Of a stretch of 20,423 nucleotides of DNA, positions 6,095 to 14,867 are shown in pieces. The position numbers and the translations under genes were made by a program. Origin of the DNA: SAR202 cluster bacterium. Its GTDB lineage: Bacteria > Chloroflexota > Dehalococcoidia > UBA3495. Numbering within the stretch: position 1 is the first letter of the stretch; the number at the start of each line of letters is the position of its first letter. Where the stretch lies: positions 1-20,423 of the forward strand of contig VFFT01000068.1 of NCBI GenBank assembly GCA_009392775.1, read 5' to 3'. The notes under the pieces were generated by a model. The model did not search any database and had not been told where the DNA came from. It saw only the letters and a program-made list of their open reading frames with translations.

Positions 6095-8371
6095 ATGCAT
6101 AACAGAACAATCTTAGGCTTATTATTGCTGGCTATTGTTGGTATGTTGAGCATCGAATTGATGATTGCTACACCAGTTTTTGGGCATGCTAATCATGAAC
6201 GATCCATACCTGCCCCCAATGCGGAATTAGACACAGCACCATCAAAAGTAACTATCTGGTTCAGCGAAACAATAGAACCCAATTTCAGTGAAATAACTGT
6301 GCTAGATAATTTGGGTGTTAGCGTAGATCTTAACGATAGTTATGTTGACTCCAATGATCGTACTGTTATGTCTGTGTCTCTATCTGATCTCCAAGATGGT
6401 ACATATACCGTGGTTTGGAAAAACCTTTCGACTGTTGATGGCCATATATTGCGTGGTGCTTACATTTTCGCGGTTGGGCAGCCCATAGCCAATCAAGCAG
6501 GAGTTGTAACTGATGAAGAACCTCTTATAATTTCTCCGTTTGACCCTATATTGAGGTGGTTTCTTCTATTAGGTGGACTACTCATGCTAGGAGTGGGGTT
6601 ATTTCGACTTTTCATAGTCAGTCTGAGATCAAACGATCAATATCAGTCTTCGTACGTTCAGTACATTAGATCTCACTATGATTCTTCAGAAGTTTTACTA
6701 TCTTTGGCTGGAGCAGTTATTTTTATCGTAGCCTCAGTGGCACAATTGCTAGCTCAGGCCAGTATTCTCTATGAAGCGTCTGTTCTTCATGTCATTGGTA
6801 CCCCAATGGTTCTCTTTGCTTTAGAAACACAGTGGGGTAATTTATGGCTGTGGAGAGTTGGGCTGGCTCTTGTATTTGTTTTAACCTTATATTTGCACAA
6901 AATAACAAGTAAGCAATCGCACGGAATACTAAGGCCAGTACTGCTAGTTGTTCTTGTATTTTGTGCTGCAGGTTCAATGCTACCCCTGAGCTTAACAAGT
7001 CACGGAGCCGCATTGAGGTCTCTGGTGATTCCTGCGGTTGTTACGGATTATATTCATTTGTTGGCTGCAAGCCTTTGGGTAGGAGGCTTGATCTGCTTAA
7101 TGTTTATAGTTGTGTCGATTGTTAAATTCGGGGATCAGGCTGAATCTAGGAAATATCTAGCCAAGCTAGTCTCTCGTTTTTCTTTGGTTGCGATATGCAG
7201 TGTATTGATTTTGATAATAACTGGTTTGTTCAGTGCCTGGGCACAGATCACAGTTGTAAACGCGTTAATGACTCCTTATGGGTTTGCTTTACTCATTAAA
7301 TTGGCATTGTTCGCTGTCCTTCTAATATTAGGGTCTATACATCTAATATGGCTTAGGAAACGGATTGACTCAGTTAGACCAGTTACTAGATTGATTAAAA
7401 ATATTCTGGTATTAGAGGTTTCAGTGGCGACGATATTACTTTTATGTGTGGGTTTTATGACGAGCTTAGAACCTGCAAGGCAAACTGCGTCCAAATTAGG
7501 CTTGGCCAATAATTCTAATTTCACCATGAACGACCTTGTCGACGGATCTGAAATTGAATTTTCTGTAAACCCTGCAGTCACTGGTATAAACGATTTTGTA
7601 ATCAAAATAACTGATGATAAGTCTGGGGGCATTGGACCTGAAGCTACTGTCGACGTAAGTCTTGTATACGCAAATATGGACTTAGGTGCTGAGACGTTAT
7701 CGGCCTCATTCGATAAACGAGGTGTTTATCGATTAGACAACCAGTTGTTGGGTTTGTCAGGTGAATGGCAGGCTAATATCGTGGTACGTAGGCCTGGTGC
7801 ATTTGATGTTAGAACGGCTTTTAGATTTGACATACAACCTGGTGATGGGAACAGAAATGCCATGATTGAGCCGAATGCCGAAAATGGGCGTTTATTTTGG
7901 GGAATAGAGATATGTCTTATAGGTTTTATTCTAGTTGTTTTAGCTCTACCTTTAGGAGGCTGGGGGACACGTAAAGGTGTGTTGTCGATGGCAATAGGTT
8001 CAATTTTGTTCTGCTGTGGGATGTTTATACTTGTGACTTCAAATGCTCTGTCTGGTGCTAGTGAAGAAGTGTTGATCAATCCTATCTTACCAACTTCTGA
8101 TTCTGTGGAATCAGGATTTATGCTGTACCAGTCAAATTGCGCAGCATGCCACGGAGACTCTGGAACTGGAATCGGGCCTCTGACTACAGAACTTAAAGTC
8201 CCTGCTGCCAATTTAATAGAGCATGTGCCGCTGCATTCTGATGCGGACTTATATGATTATATATCCGAGGGCATAAATGGTACTGAAATGCCTAGCTTTG
8301 GAGAAGTTCTTTCTAGTAAAGACATATGGAATGTTATTAACTATATTAAGACTTTCAAAGAGACAGAGTAG
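6095..8371 (+). CDS. CopC-CopD fusion with C-terminal cytochrome c domain
   Basis: 758 residues with three parts. After a signal peptide (1-30), a CopC domain (31-130) starts with the expected N-terminal His (H31, as in HANHE) and keeps STVDGH (H117), the usual Cu(II) site. A CopD-like integral membrane region (about 150-460) has about eight helices, followed by a beta-rich periplasmic segment (about 475-585) and more helices (about 600-655). A c-type haem domain closes the protein: CAACH at 682-686 and a likely axial Met at 732 (GTEMPSFG). CopC/CopD proteins bind periplasmic copper and move it across the inner membrane. The added haem suggests coupling of copper handling to electron transfer, for example redox change of Cu. 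AGGGAG just before the ATG is a close-spaced ribosome-binding site. Confidence 0.9.
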   Translation: MHNRTILGLLLLAIVGMLSIELMIATPVFGHANHERSIPAPNAELDTAPSKVTIWFSETIEPNFSEITVLDNLGVSVDLNDSYVDSNDRTVMSVSLSDLQDGTYTVVWKNLSTVDGHILRGAYIFAVGQPIANQAGVVTDEEPLIISPFDPILRWFLLLGGLLMLGVGLFRLFIVSLRSNDQYQSSYVQYIRSHYDSSEVLLSLAGAVIFIVASVAQLLAQASILYEASVLHVIGTPMVLFALETQWGNLWLWRVGLALVFVLTLYLHKITSKQSHGILRPVLLVVLVFCAAGSMLPLSLTSHGAALRSLVIPAVVTDYIHLLAASLWVGGLICLMFIVVSIVKFGDQAESRKYLAKLVSRFSLVAICSVLILIITGLFSAWAQITVVNALMTPYGFALLIKLALFAVLLILGSIHLIWLRKRIDSVRPVTRLIKNILVLEVSVATILLLCVGFMTSLEPARQTASKLGLANNSNFTMNDLVDGSEIEFSVNPAVTGINDFVIKITDDKSGGIGPEATVDVSLVYANMDLGAETLSASFDKRGVYRLDNQLLGLSGEWQANIVVRRPGAFDVRTAFRFDIQPGDGNRNAMIEPNAENGRLFWGIEICLIGFILVVLALPLGGWGTRKGVLSMAIGSILFCCGMFILVTSNALSGASEEVLINPILPTSDSVESGFMLYQSNCAACHGDSGTGIGPLTTELKVPAANLIEHVPLHSDADLYDYISEGINGTEMPSFGEVLSSKDIWNVINYIKTFKETE

Positions 8372-8420
8372 AATGATCACAAATAAAGACCATCCAATTT
8401 TTCAAAGAGGTCATGTGTAG

Positions 8421-9971
8421 ATGAGATCTACAATGTTGATTGCAGTAATACTAGCGTTAGGCGTTACCATTTTTACTCCTGAATCGCTCTTAGCGCATGG
8501 CCTGGGTGCGCGCTACGCAGTTCCTATACCGCTTAGCTTTTTTATTTTTGGTGGAGCGGTAACTATCATGGTGTCGTTTTTGATGGTGGGCATGCTGCTG
8601 AAGGGAGTAGTTGAATCTCTCAGCTATCCTAGGTTGTCTCTCATTAGTAATAACCGGACTTGGTTAACAATCATTCGACCTATTACATGGGTCATACATG
8701 TCGGAGCCGTGTTGGTTTTCTTATTATTGCTCAGTTCTAGCCTGCTGGGCACGACTAGAGGAGTAGAGAATTTCGCGCCTACATTTGTGTGGGTGATATG
8801 GTGGGTTGGCTTTGGATTCGTTGTTGCCCTTATCGGTAATGTCTGGGAATTAACCAATCCATGGAAGATTATTTTTGGGTGGTTTGAGAATATCTATAAG
8901 GTTACGAACCGAGGCGAAAGATTAGCCGCGATAAGTGATTATCCTAATAGATGGAGCCTATGGCCCGCCTTGATTATGTTCATTATATTTGCTTGGATAG
9001 AAACTTCCTTTATGGAAAGTTCTAACCCACGGGCTTTAGGATTCCTTGTTCTATTGTATTCAATATACACATTTATAGGAATGTTTATATTTGGTAAGTA
9101 TATGTGGCTTAGGAACTGTGAAGTATTTTCAGTTGTTTTTGATCTTCTGAGTAGATTCTCAATCTTTGAAGTAAGTCAAAATCAAAAAGGTGTCTGCAAA
9201 TCATGTGGCTCTGAAGAATGCAAAGAGTCACAATCGGAATGTGTAAATTGTTACGAATGTATGTATTTTTCTGATTCAAAGCATTTGAATATACGCCCAC
9301 CTGCAGTTGGACTGAACATTAGTGGCACGGTTAGACCCAGTGTGCTTGCAATGATCATGATGTTATTAGCCTCTGTTACTTTCGATGGATTTAGTGCTAC
9401 ACCGGAATGGTCAGCTATCCAAGGCTTCTTTATCATATTATTGCCTAATTTGACTTCGCCTTTTATTAATGGAATAACTATCGCCAATACACTAGGTTTG
9501 ATAATATCTTTTGCCGCGTTTTTGTCGGTATACAAGATAGTTTCAGTCTTTATAGCTAATGTAGTACTAGACCGGCCATACTCCCCTGATTATGTGATGA
9601 GGTCGTTTGTATTTACGTTAATTCCCATTGCGTTGGCGTATAATTACGCTCACTTTCTGGCGTACTTGCTTATTCAAGGTCAACAAATAATCCCGCTTGT
9701 TTCTGACCCGTTTGGGTTCGATTGGGATATATTCGGTACAGCTGATTACTTGATTAATATAAATGTTACTAATGCTCGCTTTATCTGGTTCTTCTCCGTG
9801 ATAGCCATTGTTGTAGGACATGTGATAGCTGTCTATTTATCACATGTAAAGGCCTTGGCTATGTATAAAGATTCTAGTCAAGCCTTACGGAGCCAGATAC
9901 CAATGTTGGTGTTGATGGTAATTTACACTGTCGTTAGTTTATGGATAATTTCGCGCCCAATCACAGAATGA
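8421..9971 (+). CDS. Polytopic membrane protein with six-Cys cytoplasmic or periplasmic loop
   Basis: 516 residues, about ten to twelve transmembrane helices. It begins with a cleavable-looking signal ending LLAHGLG; the AHG start and PIPLSFFIFGGA that follows are shared with large bacterial membrane proteins of unknown function, some of which databases label fenitrothion hydrolase without clear basis. A hydrophilic loop at 255-290 holds six Cys, C259, C262, C267, C274, C277 and C280 (CxxC, then CxxCxxC), plus H288, suited to a zinc or iron-sulfur site. It starts 50 bases after the CopC-CopD gene with AAAGAGG ten bases before the ATG, so it is probably co-transcribed. A role in copper-linked redox chemistry is inferred only from the neighbours. 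Confidence 0.75.
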   Translation: MRSTMLIAVILALGVTIFTPESLLAHGLGARYAVPIPLSFFIFGGAVTIMVSFLMVGMLLKGVVESLSYPRLSLISNNRTWLTIIRPITWVIHVGAVLVFLLLLSSSLLGTTRGVENFAPTFVWVIWWVGFGFVVALIGNVWELTNPWKIIFGWFENIYKVTNRGERLAAISDYPNRWSLWPALIMFIIFAWIETSFMESSNPRALGFLVLLYSIYTFIGMFIFGKYMWLRNCEVFSVVFDLLSRFSIFEVSQNQKGVCKSCGSEECKESQSECVNCYECMYFSDSKHLNIRPPAVGLNISGTVRPSVLAMIMMLLASVTFDGFSATPEWSAIQGFFIILLPNLTSPFINGITIANTLGLIISFAAFLSVYKIVSVFIANVVLDRPYSPDYVMRSFVFTLIPIALAYNYAHFLAYLLIQGQQIIPLVSDPFGFDWDIFGTADYLININVTNARFIWFFSVIAIVVGHVIAVYLSHVKALAMYKDSSQALRSQIPMLVLMVIYTVVSLWIISRPITE

Positions 9972-10005
9972 GTCGCGCCGTTTTAATTGGCATGTGGTAT
10001 AAAAT

Positions 10006-12219
10006 CTAAAGTTGCTCCAGTGCGTTGGACCAGGAATCTGTAAGTTCTTGTAGGGACACCGATAAATTGTTCCCTAAGGTAATAAAGTCCCCGCCTGTAG
10101 TACCTATTTCGCTTAGAGGCACTCCGAGGGTATTCGCAGTTGCCAATAATTCCTTCTCATTCTCTGGGCTAATCGAAATTATAACTCTCGATTGCCGCTC
10201 TCCAAATAGAATAGTGTCCCATCTAGTAGAAGGAGCCGATAGAGTTGAATTTGCAATAAAGCCAATTTGGTTTTGCATTGCGGATTCGGAAATGGCTATC
10301 GCTAGTCCTCCATCAGAACAATCATGACAAGAGGACAGTAAACGATCTGATATAGCTTTACGGCAGAAACTCTGTAAAGCTTTCTCTAGACCGATATCTA
10401 TTGTAGGACGACCCACAACCTTGTTGTGAATCAGATGAAGATATTCGCTCCCAGCTAAATCGGAAAGGCGCGGGCGAAGGCTATTTGAACCAACTAGAAA
10501 CACTTTTTCGCCTTCTTGTATAAACCCACTTTTCATAGCATAGGTTGGGTCAGGCAGTAAACCTAACCCACCAATAATAGGTGTTGGATATATTGGCTGC
10601 CCCTGCGATTCGTTATAAAGACTGACGTTGCCGCTTACAATGGGCACTCCCAAAGATCTGCATGCTTTCGCCATTCCCTTTATAGCCTGCTCTAGTTGGA
10701 AGTAGATATCCGGCCTCTCAGGGTCGCCGAAATTGAGACAATCAGTCAATGCCAATGGTTCTGCACCAGTGCATGACAAATTTCTGCAAGCTTCGGCGAC
10801 CACTATTTGTCCCCCTCTAAATGGGTCTAGGTAACAATATCTACCATTTCCATCTATTGTTAATGCTATAGCATTGCCTGTGCCTTTAATTCTTATTACC
10901 GCTGCATCAGAGTCACCAGGTCCTACTACCGTGTTAGTTTGAACTTGATGATCGTATTGTCGGTAAACGCTTTGCCTACTACTGATGTTATGTGACGATA
11001 TCAATTTGAACAGTACTTCTGTGGGATCTAAATTTTTCGGATTCGCGTCTGAAAGCGATATTTTTTGTCTTTTAATTTGATCTGAGGACTGCTCTCCTTT
11101 TAGTCGGTATTTAGGTGCATCGGATAATTCTTTAATGGGCAAGTTGGCAACCATTTCTTCAGAGTCGTATATATGGGCTCGGGGTTCATCAGTTACTGTG
11201 CCTATTATGCTGCTCTGGACATCCCATTTATCCATGATTGATTGAATATCTGGTACGTATTGATTCGGTATAGATAAAAGCATACGTTCTTGAGATTCAG
11301 ACAGCATTACCTCGTAAGCTGACATTCCGGTTTCTCGTCGATGGACCTTAGATACATCTAGTATCAACCCGTTTCCGCTTTTAGATACTGATTCTATAGC
11401 AGCACTGGTAAGACCAGCGGCTCCTAGGTCTTGTATGCCAGCTACCTTGCCAGTCTCTAGAGCTTCTAAGCATGCTTCAATTAACACTTTTTCCAGGAAA
11501 GGATTACCTACTTGAACGGTGGGGCGAAGTTCCTGCTCTTCGTCAAAGGTGCGGGAAGCGAGGCCTGAGGCTCCGTGTATGCCATCTCTACCGGTTCCAG
11601 ACCCTACTAACAGAAGTGTATTCCCAGGGGCTCCTGCGTCCGATGTTGCTATATTATTGATCGCCACAAGTCCTACGCACATTGCGTTCACCAATGGGTT
11701 TTGTGTGTAGGATTTATCAAAGTATATTTCTCCAGCGACGTCTGGGACTCCAATGCAATTCCCGTACCATGAGATACCGTTGACAACGCCATTGAACAGA
11801 TGCTGGTTGTTTGGCTGATTTAGATCTCCAAATCGTAATGAATTAAGTAGAGCGATTGGCCTGGCTCCCATGGCCAATATGTCTCTGACGATTCCTCCGA
11901 CACCGGTCGCGGCACCTTGTAGCGGTTCTACAGCCGACGGATGATTGTGGGATTCTACTTTGAAAACGATTGCCATTCCGTTGCCGATATCTATAGCTCC
12001 CGCGTTTTCAGCGCCTGTTTTTGATAATACTCGGGCTGATTTACTCGGCAGTAGCCCAAGTAGAGGCTTAGAATGTTTATAGCCGCAGTGCTCGCTCCAA
12101 AGAGCACCGAACAGGCCTAGTTCTACTCCATTCGGGTCCCTGTCTATTTTGTCTATTATGAGTTCGTATTCTGACCTGCTTAAGGCTATTTCATCTAGTA
12201 TGTCTTGGCTGATAGACAT
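10006..12219 (-). CDS. purL: Phosphoribosylformylglycinamidine synthase, large subunit PurL
   Basis: Catalyses ATP-dependent conversion of FGAR to FGAM in purine synthesis, using ammonia from PurQ. About 737 residues, the normal size for the small PurL type that needs separate PurQ and PurS. Conserved motifs include ALWSEHCGYKHSKPLL near the N terminus, the FKVESHNHPSAVEPLQGAATGVGG metal and ATP region split over two conserved stretches, QDLGAAGLTSA, LTDCLNFG and SGNVSLYNES. I chose ATG at 12219 because GGAG (12229-12232) lies nine bases before it; a TTG at 12234 would add five residues but has no suitable site. It is the last gene of the minus-strand group, 33 bases after the transporter stop, and is convergent with the membrane protein gene at 9971. 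Confidence 0.96.
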   Translation of the reverse strand: MSISQDILDEIALSRSEYELIIDKIDRDPNGVELGLFGALWSEHCGYKHSKPLLGLLPSKSARVLSKTGAENAGAIDIGNGMAIVFKVESHNHPSAVEPLQGAATGVGGIVRDILAMGARPIALLNSLRFGDLNQPNNQHLFNGVVNGISWYGNCIGVPDVAGEIYFDKSYTQNPLVNAMCVGLVAINNIATSDAGAPGNTLLLVGSGTGRDGIHGASGLASRTFDEEQELRPTVQVGNPFLEKVLIEACLEALETGKVAGIQDLGAAGLTSAAIESVSKSGNGLILDVSKVHRRETGMSAYEVMLSESQERMLLSIPNQYVPDIQSIMDKWDVQSSIIGTVTDEPRAHIYDSEEMVANLPIKELSDAPKYRLKGEQSSDQIKRQKISLSDANPKNLDPTEVLFKLISSHNISSRQSVYRQYDHQVQTNTVVGPGDSDAAVIRIKGTGNAIALTIDGNGRYCYLDPFRGGQIVVAEACRNLSCTGAEPLALTDCLNFGDPERPDIYFQLEQAIKGMAKACRSLGVPIVSGNVSLYNESQGQPIYPTPIIGGLGLLPDPTYAMKSGFIQEGEKVFLVGSNSLRPRLSDLAGSEYLHLIHNKVVGRPTIDIGLEKALQSFCRKAISDRLLSSCHDCSDGGLAIAISESAMQNQIGFIANSTLSAPSTRWDTILFGERQSRVIISISPENEKELLATANTLGVPLSEIGTTGGDFITLGNNLSVSLQELTDSWSNALEQL

Positions 12220-12228
12220 CGGGCATTG

Positions 12229-12232
12229 CTCC
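12229..12232 (-). promoter_or_regulatory. Ribosome-binding site deciding the purL start
   Basis: GGAG on the minus strand lies nine bases before the ATG at 12219. It overlaps the region of the alternative TTG start at 12234, which therefore is unlikely to be used. Confidence 0.6.
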
Positions 12233-12252
12233 AATTCGTGATATTAATGTAG

Positions 12253-13137
12253 TTATATGCTTCCCAAGATAACTAGAATTACTCCTAAAACCGTCAAGGA
12301 TGTTCCAGCTAGCAGCCATTTTGTTACCTTTTCTAGTTTGTTCAGGAATAGATGTGCTAAGAAAAGAGTGATAAGAGGGTTAGTAGACGCGATAGGAGTC
12401 ACTGTTACCACATTAGACATGGATAAAGCCGTAAATAAACTTATAACTCCGGTTGCTGACGCAAGTCCGCACAGCACAATGAAAAAGATTCCCGATCTTG
12501 CTGAGCGTATAGCCTGACCAGCTTGTCTAGCTCCTAGCGGGGCCAACAATATCATACCGAAGAACATAGCGGCGGCGGCTACCAATAGAGGAGAGCCATA
12601 AGCGTCGCTAAGTGATTTGGCTACTAAGGTAGACCCACCGTATGAAGCAGCTGCACCTAGGCCTGTGGCGTAGCCTATCAGCGACCTTTTGTCTAAATGC
12701 CAACTTACAGAAACCATGTGTCCCGCACTGGTTAGAACCACTCCTATCACGACTGCCGCCGTACCTAGGGCTACCATCGGGTGAAGATATTCTCCCAATA
12801 TTATGACTGCGAATATTGAGGCGAACATAGTGGCTGAACCTACAAATGGACTAGATCGTGCAGCTCCAATCATGTTGATGGAGATGTGATTTTGGGTGCG
12901 TCCACCTATGAAATTTAGGGCACCAAGTCCTAAAAAAGCAGCCAATGCGATTAGTGGGAGCTTTTTTATATCATCAAGAGCAAATATCGCTGCAAGTATC
13001 GCAGCTGGTATGAAACTTACTACTACAGATATGAATGCAGATGTCAGAGGATGTATCCCGCGCATACCAATCCGAGCGAATATTGCTGAACTACCGAATC
13101 CGATAGCTGCTAGGAACGCTAATGCAATGGGTAGCAT
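12253..13137 (-). CDS. EamA/DMT-family transporter
   Basis: 294 residues, almost entirely hydrophobic, with ten predicted transmembrane helices in the two five-helix halves typical of the drug/metabolite transporter superfamily (EamA). The N-terminal half begins LPIALAFLAAIGFGSSAIF and the second half starts near residue 150. The substrate cannot be told from sequence; relatives export amino acids, nucleosides or other metabolites. It lies between purQ (7-base gap) and purL (33-base gap), all on the same strand. Its site AGGTGAAG falls in the end of purQ, suggesting translational coupling. Export of a purine or purine precursor is a guess from this position. Confidence 0.88.
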   Translation of the reverse strand: MLPIALAFLAAIGFGSSAIFARIGMRGIHPLTSAFISVVVSFIPAAILAAIFALDDIKKLPLIALAAFLGLGALNFIGGRTQNHISINMIGAARSSPFVGSATMFASIFAVIILGEYLHPMVALGTAAVVIGVVLTSAGHMVSVSWHLDKRSLIGYATGLGAAASYGGSTLVAKSLSDAYGSPLLVAAAAMFFGMILLAPLGARQAGQAIRSARSGIFFIVLCGLASATGVISLFTALSMSNVVTVTPIASTNPLITLFLAHLFLNKLEKVTKWLLAGTSLTVLGVILVILGSI

Positions 13138-13144
13138 TTAATCT

Positions 13145-13840
13145 TCACCTGGATTTGTGAAAATTTATTATAGATTGAAATATTAAATTTCCATCAGTGC
13201 TACCTAGTAAATTTTCACAACTTCGTTCTGGATGAGGCATCATGCCTAGTACATTTCCCTGTGTGTTAGTAATACCGGCTATATTATTCGATGAACCATT
13301 TGGGTTGGCATCGTCAGTGGGATTGCCGTCTTGATCACAATATCGAAATAACACTCTACCAGTGCTTTCTAGGTCGTTAAGGGTTTGATCATCTGCGTAG
13401 TAATTGCCTTCACCGTGTGATACGGGTATTTTCAAGATCTGGTTGGGTAGGCAATCGTTGGTGAAAATGGTGTCTGAATGCTCGGTCATTAGGTTTGTCC
13501 ATTGGCATCTATATTCAAGGTGCCGATTTCTTCTCAGGACGCCTGGTAATAGGCCAGATTCACATAGAATTTGAAAACCGTTACATATTCCTATAACTGA
13601 TTTACCATCTTCGACAAATCTGTAGATGGATTGCATTATAGGTGAGAATCTAGCTATGGCTCCTGCCCGTAGATAGTCTCCGTAGGAAAATCCCCCTGGG
13701 ATAATAATACATTCATATTTGCTAAGATCGGTTTCCTTATGCCATATGTAGTCGGCTTCGTGTCTTAATATATTAGTTACTACGTAGTGGCAATCAGAAT
13801 CGCTCCATGTGCCAGGAAACACAACAATACCGAATCGCAT
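13145..13840 (-). CDS. purQ: Phosphoribosylformylglycinamidine synthase, glutaminase subunit PurQ
   Basis: 231 residues, the usual length. It is a class I glutamine amidotransferase that releases ammonia from glutamine for PurL. The nucleophile elbow GICNGFQ places the catalytic Cys at residue 86, and the partner HPE residues are H203 and E205 in MMPHPERS. The oxyanion region GGFSYGDYLRAGA (49-61) and the HGEGN segment are intact. The ATG at 13840 is preceded by AGAGAAGA. It is 25 bases downstream of the yqeY-like gene. The expected small partner purS is not next to it or elsewhere in the window. Confidence 0.96.
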   Translation of the reverse strand: MRFGIVVFPGTWSDSDCHYVVTNILRHEADYIWHKETDLSKYECIIIPGGFSYGDYLRAGAIARFSPIMQSIYRFVEDGKSVIGICNGFQILCESGLLPGVLRRNRHLEYRCQWTNLMTEHSDTIFTNDCLPNQILKIPVSHGEGNYYADDQTLNDLESTGRVLFRYCDQDGNPTDDANPNGSSNNIAGITNTQGNVLGMMPHPERSCENLLGSTDGNLIFQSIINFHKSR

Positions 13841-13865
13841 GCATTCTTCTCTATAGTGCTTTGAA

Positions 13866-14315
13866 TCAGAGTAGGTCTAACAATTCGGTGACAATGGTAT
13901 TTACTTGAGTGCCATCGGCCTTACCCTTTATTTGAGGCATTAGCCGTCCCATTATTTTTCCTTTGTCACTCGATGTAGTTGCTCCTACTTCTTCAATAAC
14001 CTTTTTTATTAAATTCGTTAGTTCGTCTTGGGATAATTGTTCTGGCAAGTATTCTTGTAATATTTCAAGTGCAATAGATTCACGTTCCGCCAAGTCAGAA
14101 CGGTTTCCCTGTTCAAACATTGTTAAGCTTTCTCTGCGCTCTTTGACTTGTTTGGCGACTACATCAAGCAAACCAGCCTCATCGAGTTCTTTCAGCTGGT
14201 TTTTCTCAACTAGTTGTATTTGGCTCTTCAGAAATCTTAAAGTTTCTAATCTAGATTGATTACGACTGCGCATTGAATCTTTGATATCTGATTCCAGTTG
14301 TTCGCGTAAGGCCAT
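13866..14315 (-). CDS. yqeY: GatB/YqeY domain protein
   Basis: 149 residues, the whole length of the YqeY family. The N-terminal part (MALREQLESDIKDSMRSRNQSRLETLRFLKSQIQ) matches the family helix, ELxxVVxKQVKERRESL-type residues follow at about 50-65, and the C-terminal half has the GKIMGRLMPQIKGKADG signature (about 119-135). YqeY resembles the tail domain of GatB that binds tRNA in the amidotransferase, but its own job is not settled. It is the first gene of the minus-strand unit yqeY-purQ-transporter-purL; the link to purine synthesis may be only co-transcription. The ATG has no strong ribosome-binding site. Confidence 0.92.
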   Translation of the reverse strand: MALREQLESDIKDSMRSRNQSRLETLRFLKSQIQLVEKNQLKELDEAGLLDVVAKQVKERRESLTMFEQGNRSDLAERESIALEILQEYLPEQLSQDELTNLIKKVIEEVGATTSSDKGKIMGRLMPQIKGKADGTQVNTIVTELLDLL

Positions 14316-14366
14316 GGCAACACCGTAACTATTGGATTACTATCTAGTATATGTCACCCTGTTACT

Positions 14367-14382
14367 TGAAGTATATACTTCA
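14367..14382. promoter_or_regulatory. 16-bp perfect palindrome between divergent genes
   Basis: TGAAGTATATACTTCA is a perfect 16-bp palindrome in the 86-base gap between the yqeY-like gene (minus, start 14315) and the DUF123 gene (plus, start 14402). Its size and place suit a dimeric repressor acting on one or both promoters. It has no adjoining U tract. No regulator is encoded next to it. Confidence 0.5.
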
Positions 14383-14401
14383 GTGTATTTGAGAGTTAGA
14401 T

Positions 14402-14839
14402 TTGAAGGGTAGTTATGCGCTAGTATGCAACTTGGAAGAGCAAGCAGAATTCACGGTGGGTAAGCTTGGCGTAAAATCTTTTGATGCTGGTTATTACATA
14501 TATTTTGGTAGTGCTTTGAACGGGCTTGAAAACAGGGTTAGTAGACATCTGCGGTCTGATAAAAAACTCCACTGGCATATAGATTATCTTCTTGAGAGAG
14601 CAATAGTGAAACAGGTATGGGGTTATCATTCGTCTAGACGCGTCGAATGTGAGTGGACTAATACTGCTATATCAGTGTTTAATTGTGATATGCCCGTATT
14701 GAAGTTTGGATCATCAGACTGTATATTTTGCGCATCTCATTTAGTAAGAGTTTCTAGCATGTCTGTGATAACCGATATAAGAGAATATTTGGAAAAACAT
14801 ATAATCCGTCGTAAATTTGACTATGTAAAGAATGTATAA
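14402..14839 (+). CDS. DUF123 / GIY-YIG-like nuclease-fold protein
   Basis: 145 residues, TTG start preceded by GAGAG. It follows the DUF123 pattern closely: [10 protein letters not shown] at the N terminus, [16 protein letters not shown] at 29-39 (GIY-YIG-type tyrosines), RVSRHLR at 45-51, HWHIDYLL at 57-64 and the C-terminal [14 protein letters not shown] (C107, C110, H113). The family is sometimes fused to endonuclease III or sugar-fermentation stimulation protein domains, so a role in DNA repair is suspected but unproven. It is divergent from yqeY and 28 bases upstream of the next gene, likely co-transcribed with it. Confidence 0.9.
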   Translation: MKGSYALVCNLEEQAEFTVGKLGVKSFDAGYYIYFGSALNGLENRVSRHLRSDKKLHWHIDYLLERAIVKQVWGYHSSRRVECEWTNTAISVFNCDMPVLKFGSSDCIFCASHLVRVSSMSVITDIREYLEKHIIRRKFDYVKNV

Positions 14840-14867
14840 CACGCTATTGTAATGGCGAAGTGAGCTT

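Noticed and set aside
7726..8211. 161-codon open frame on the minus strand inside the CopC-CopD-cytochrome gene
   Set aside because: It lies antisense to a clearly conserved gene, has no ribosome-binding site and no family features; it is a shadow frame. The same applies to the antisense frames at 3895-4311 and 7276-7632.
8421..9971. Functional call as fenitrothion hydrolase
   Set aside because: I recall this label on similar proteins, but nothing in the sequence supports hydrolysis of an organophosphate; a neutral membrane-protein call is safer.
12220..12234. TTG start for purL at 12234
   Set aside because: The GGAG site at 12229-12232 overlaps the region of this TTG and is at the right distance for the ATG at 12219.
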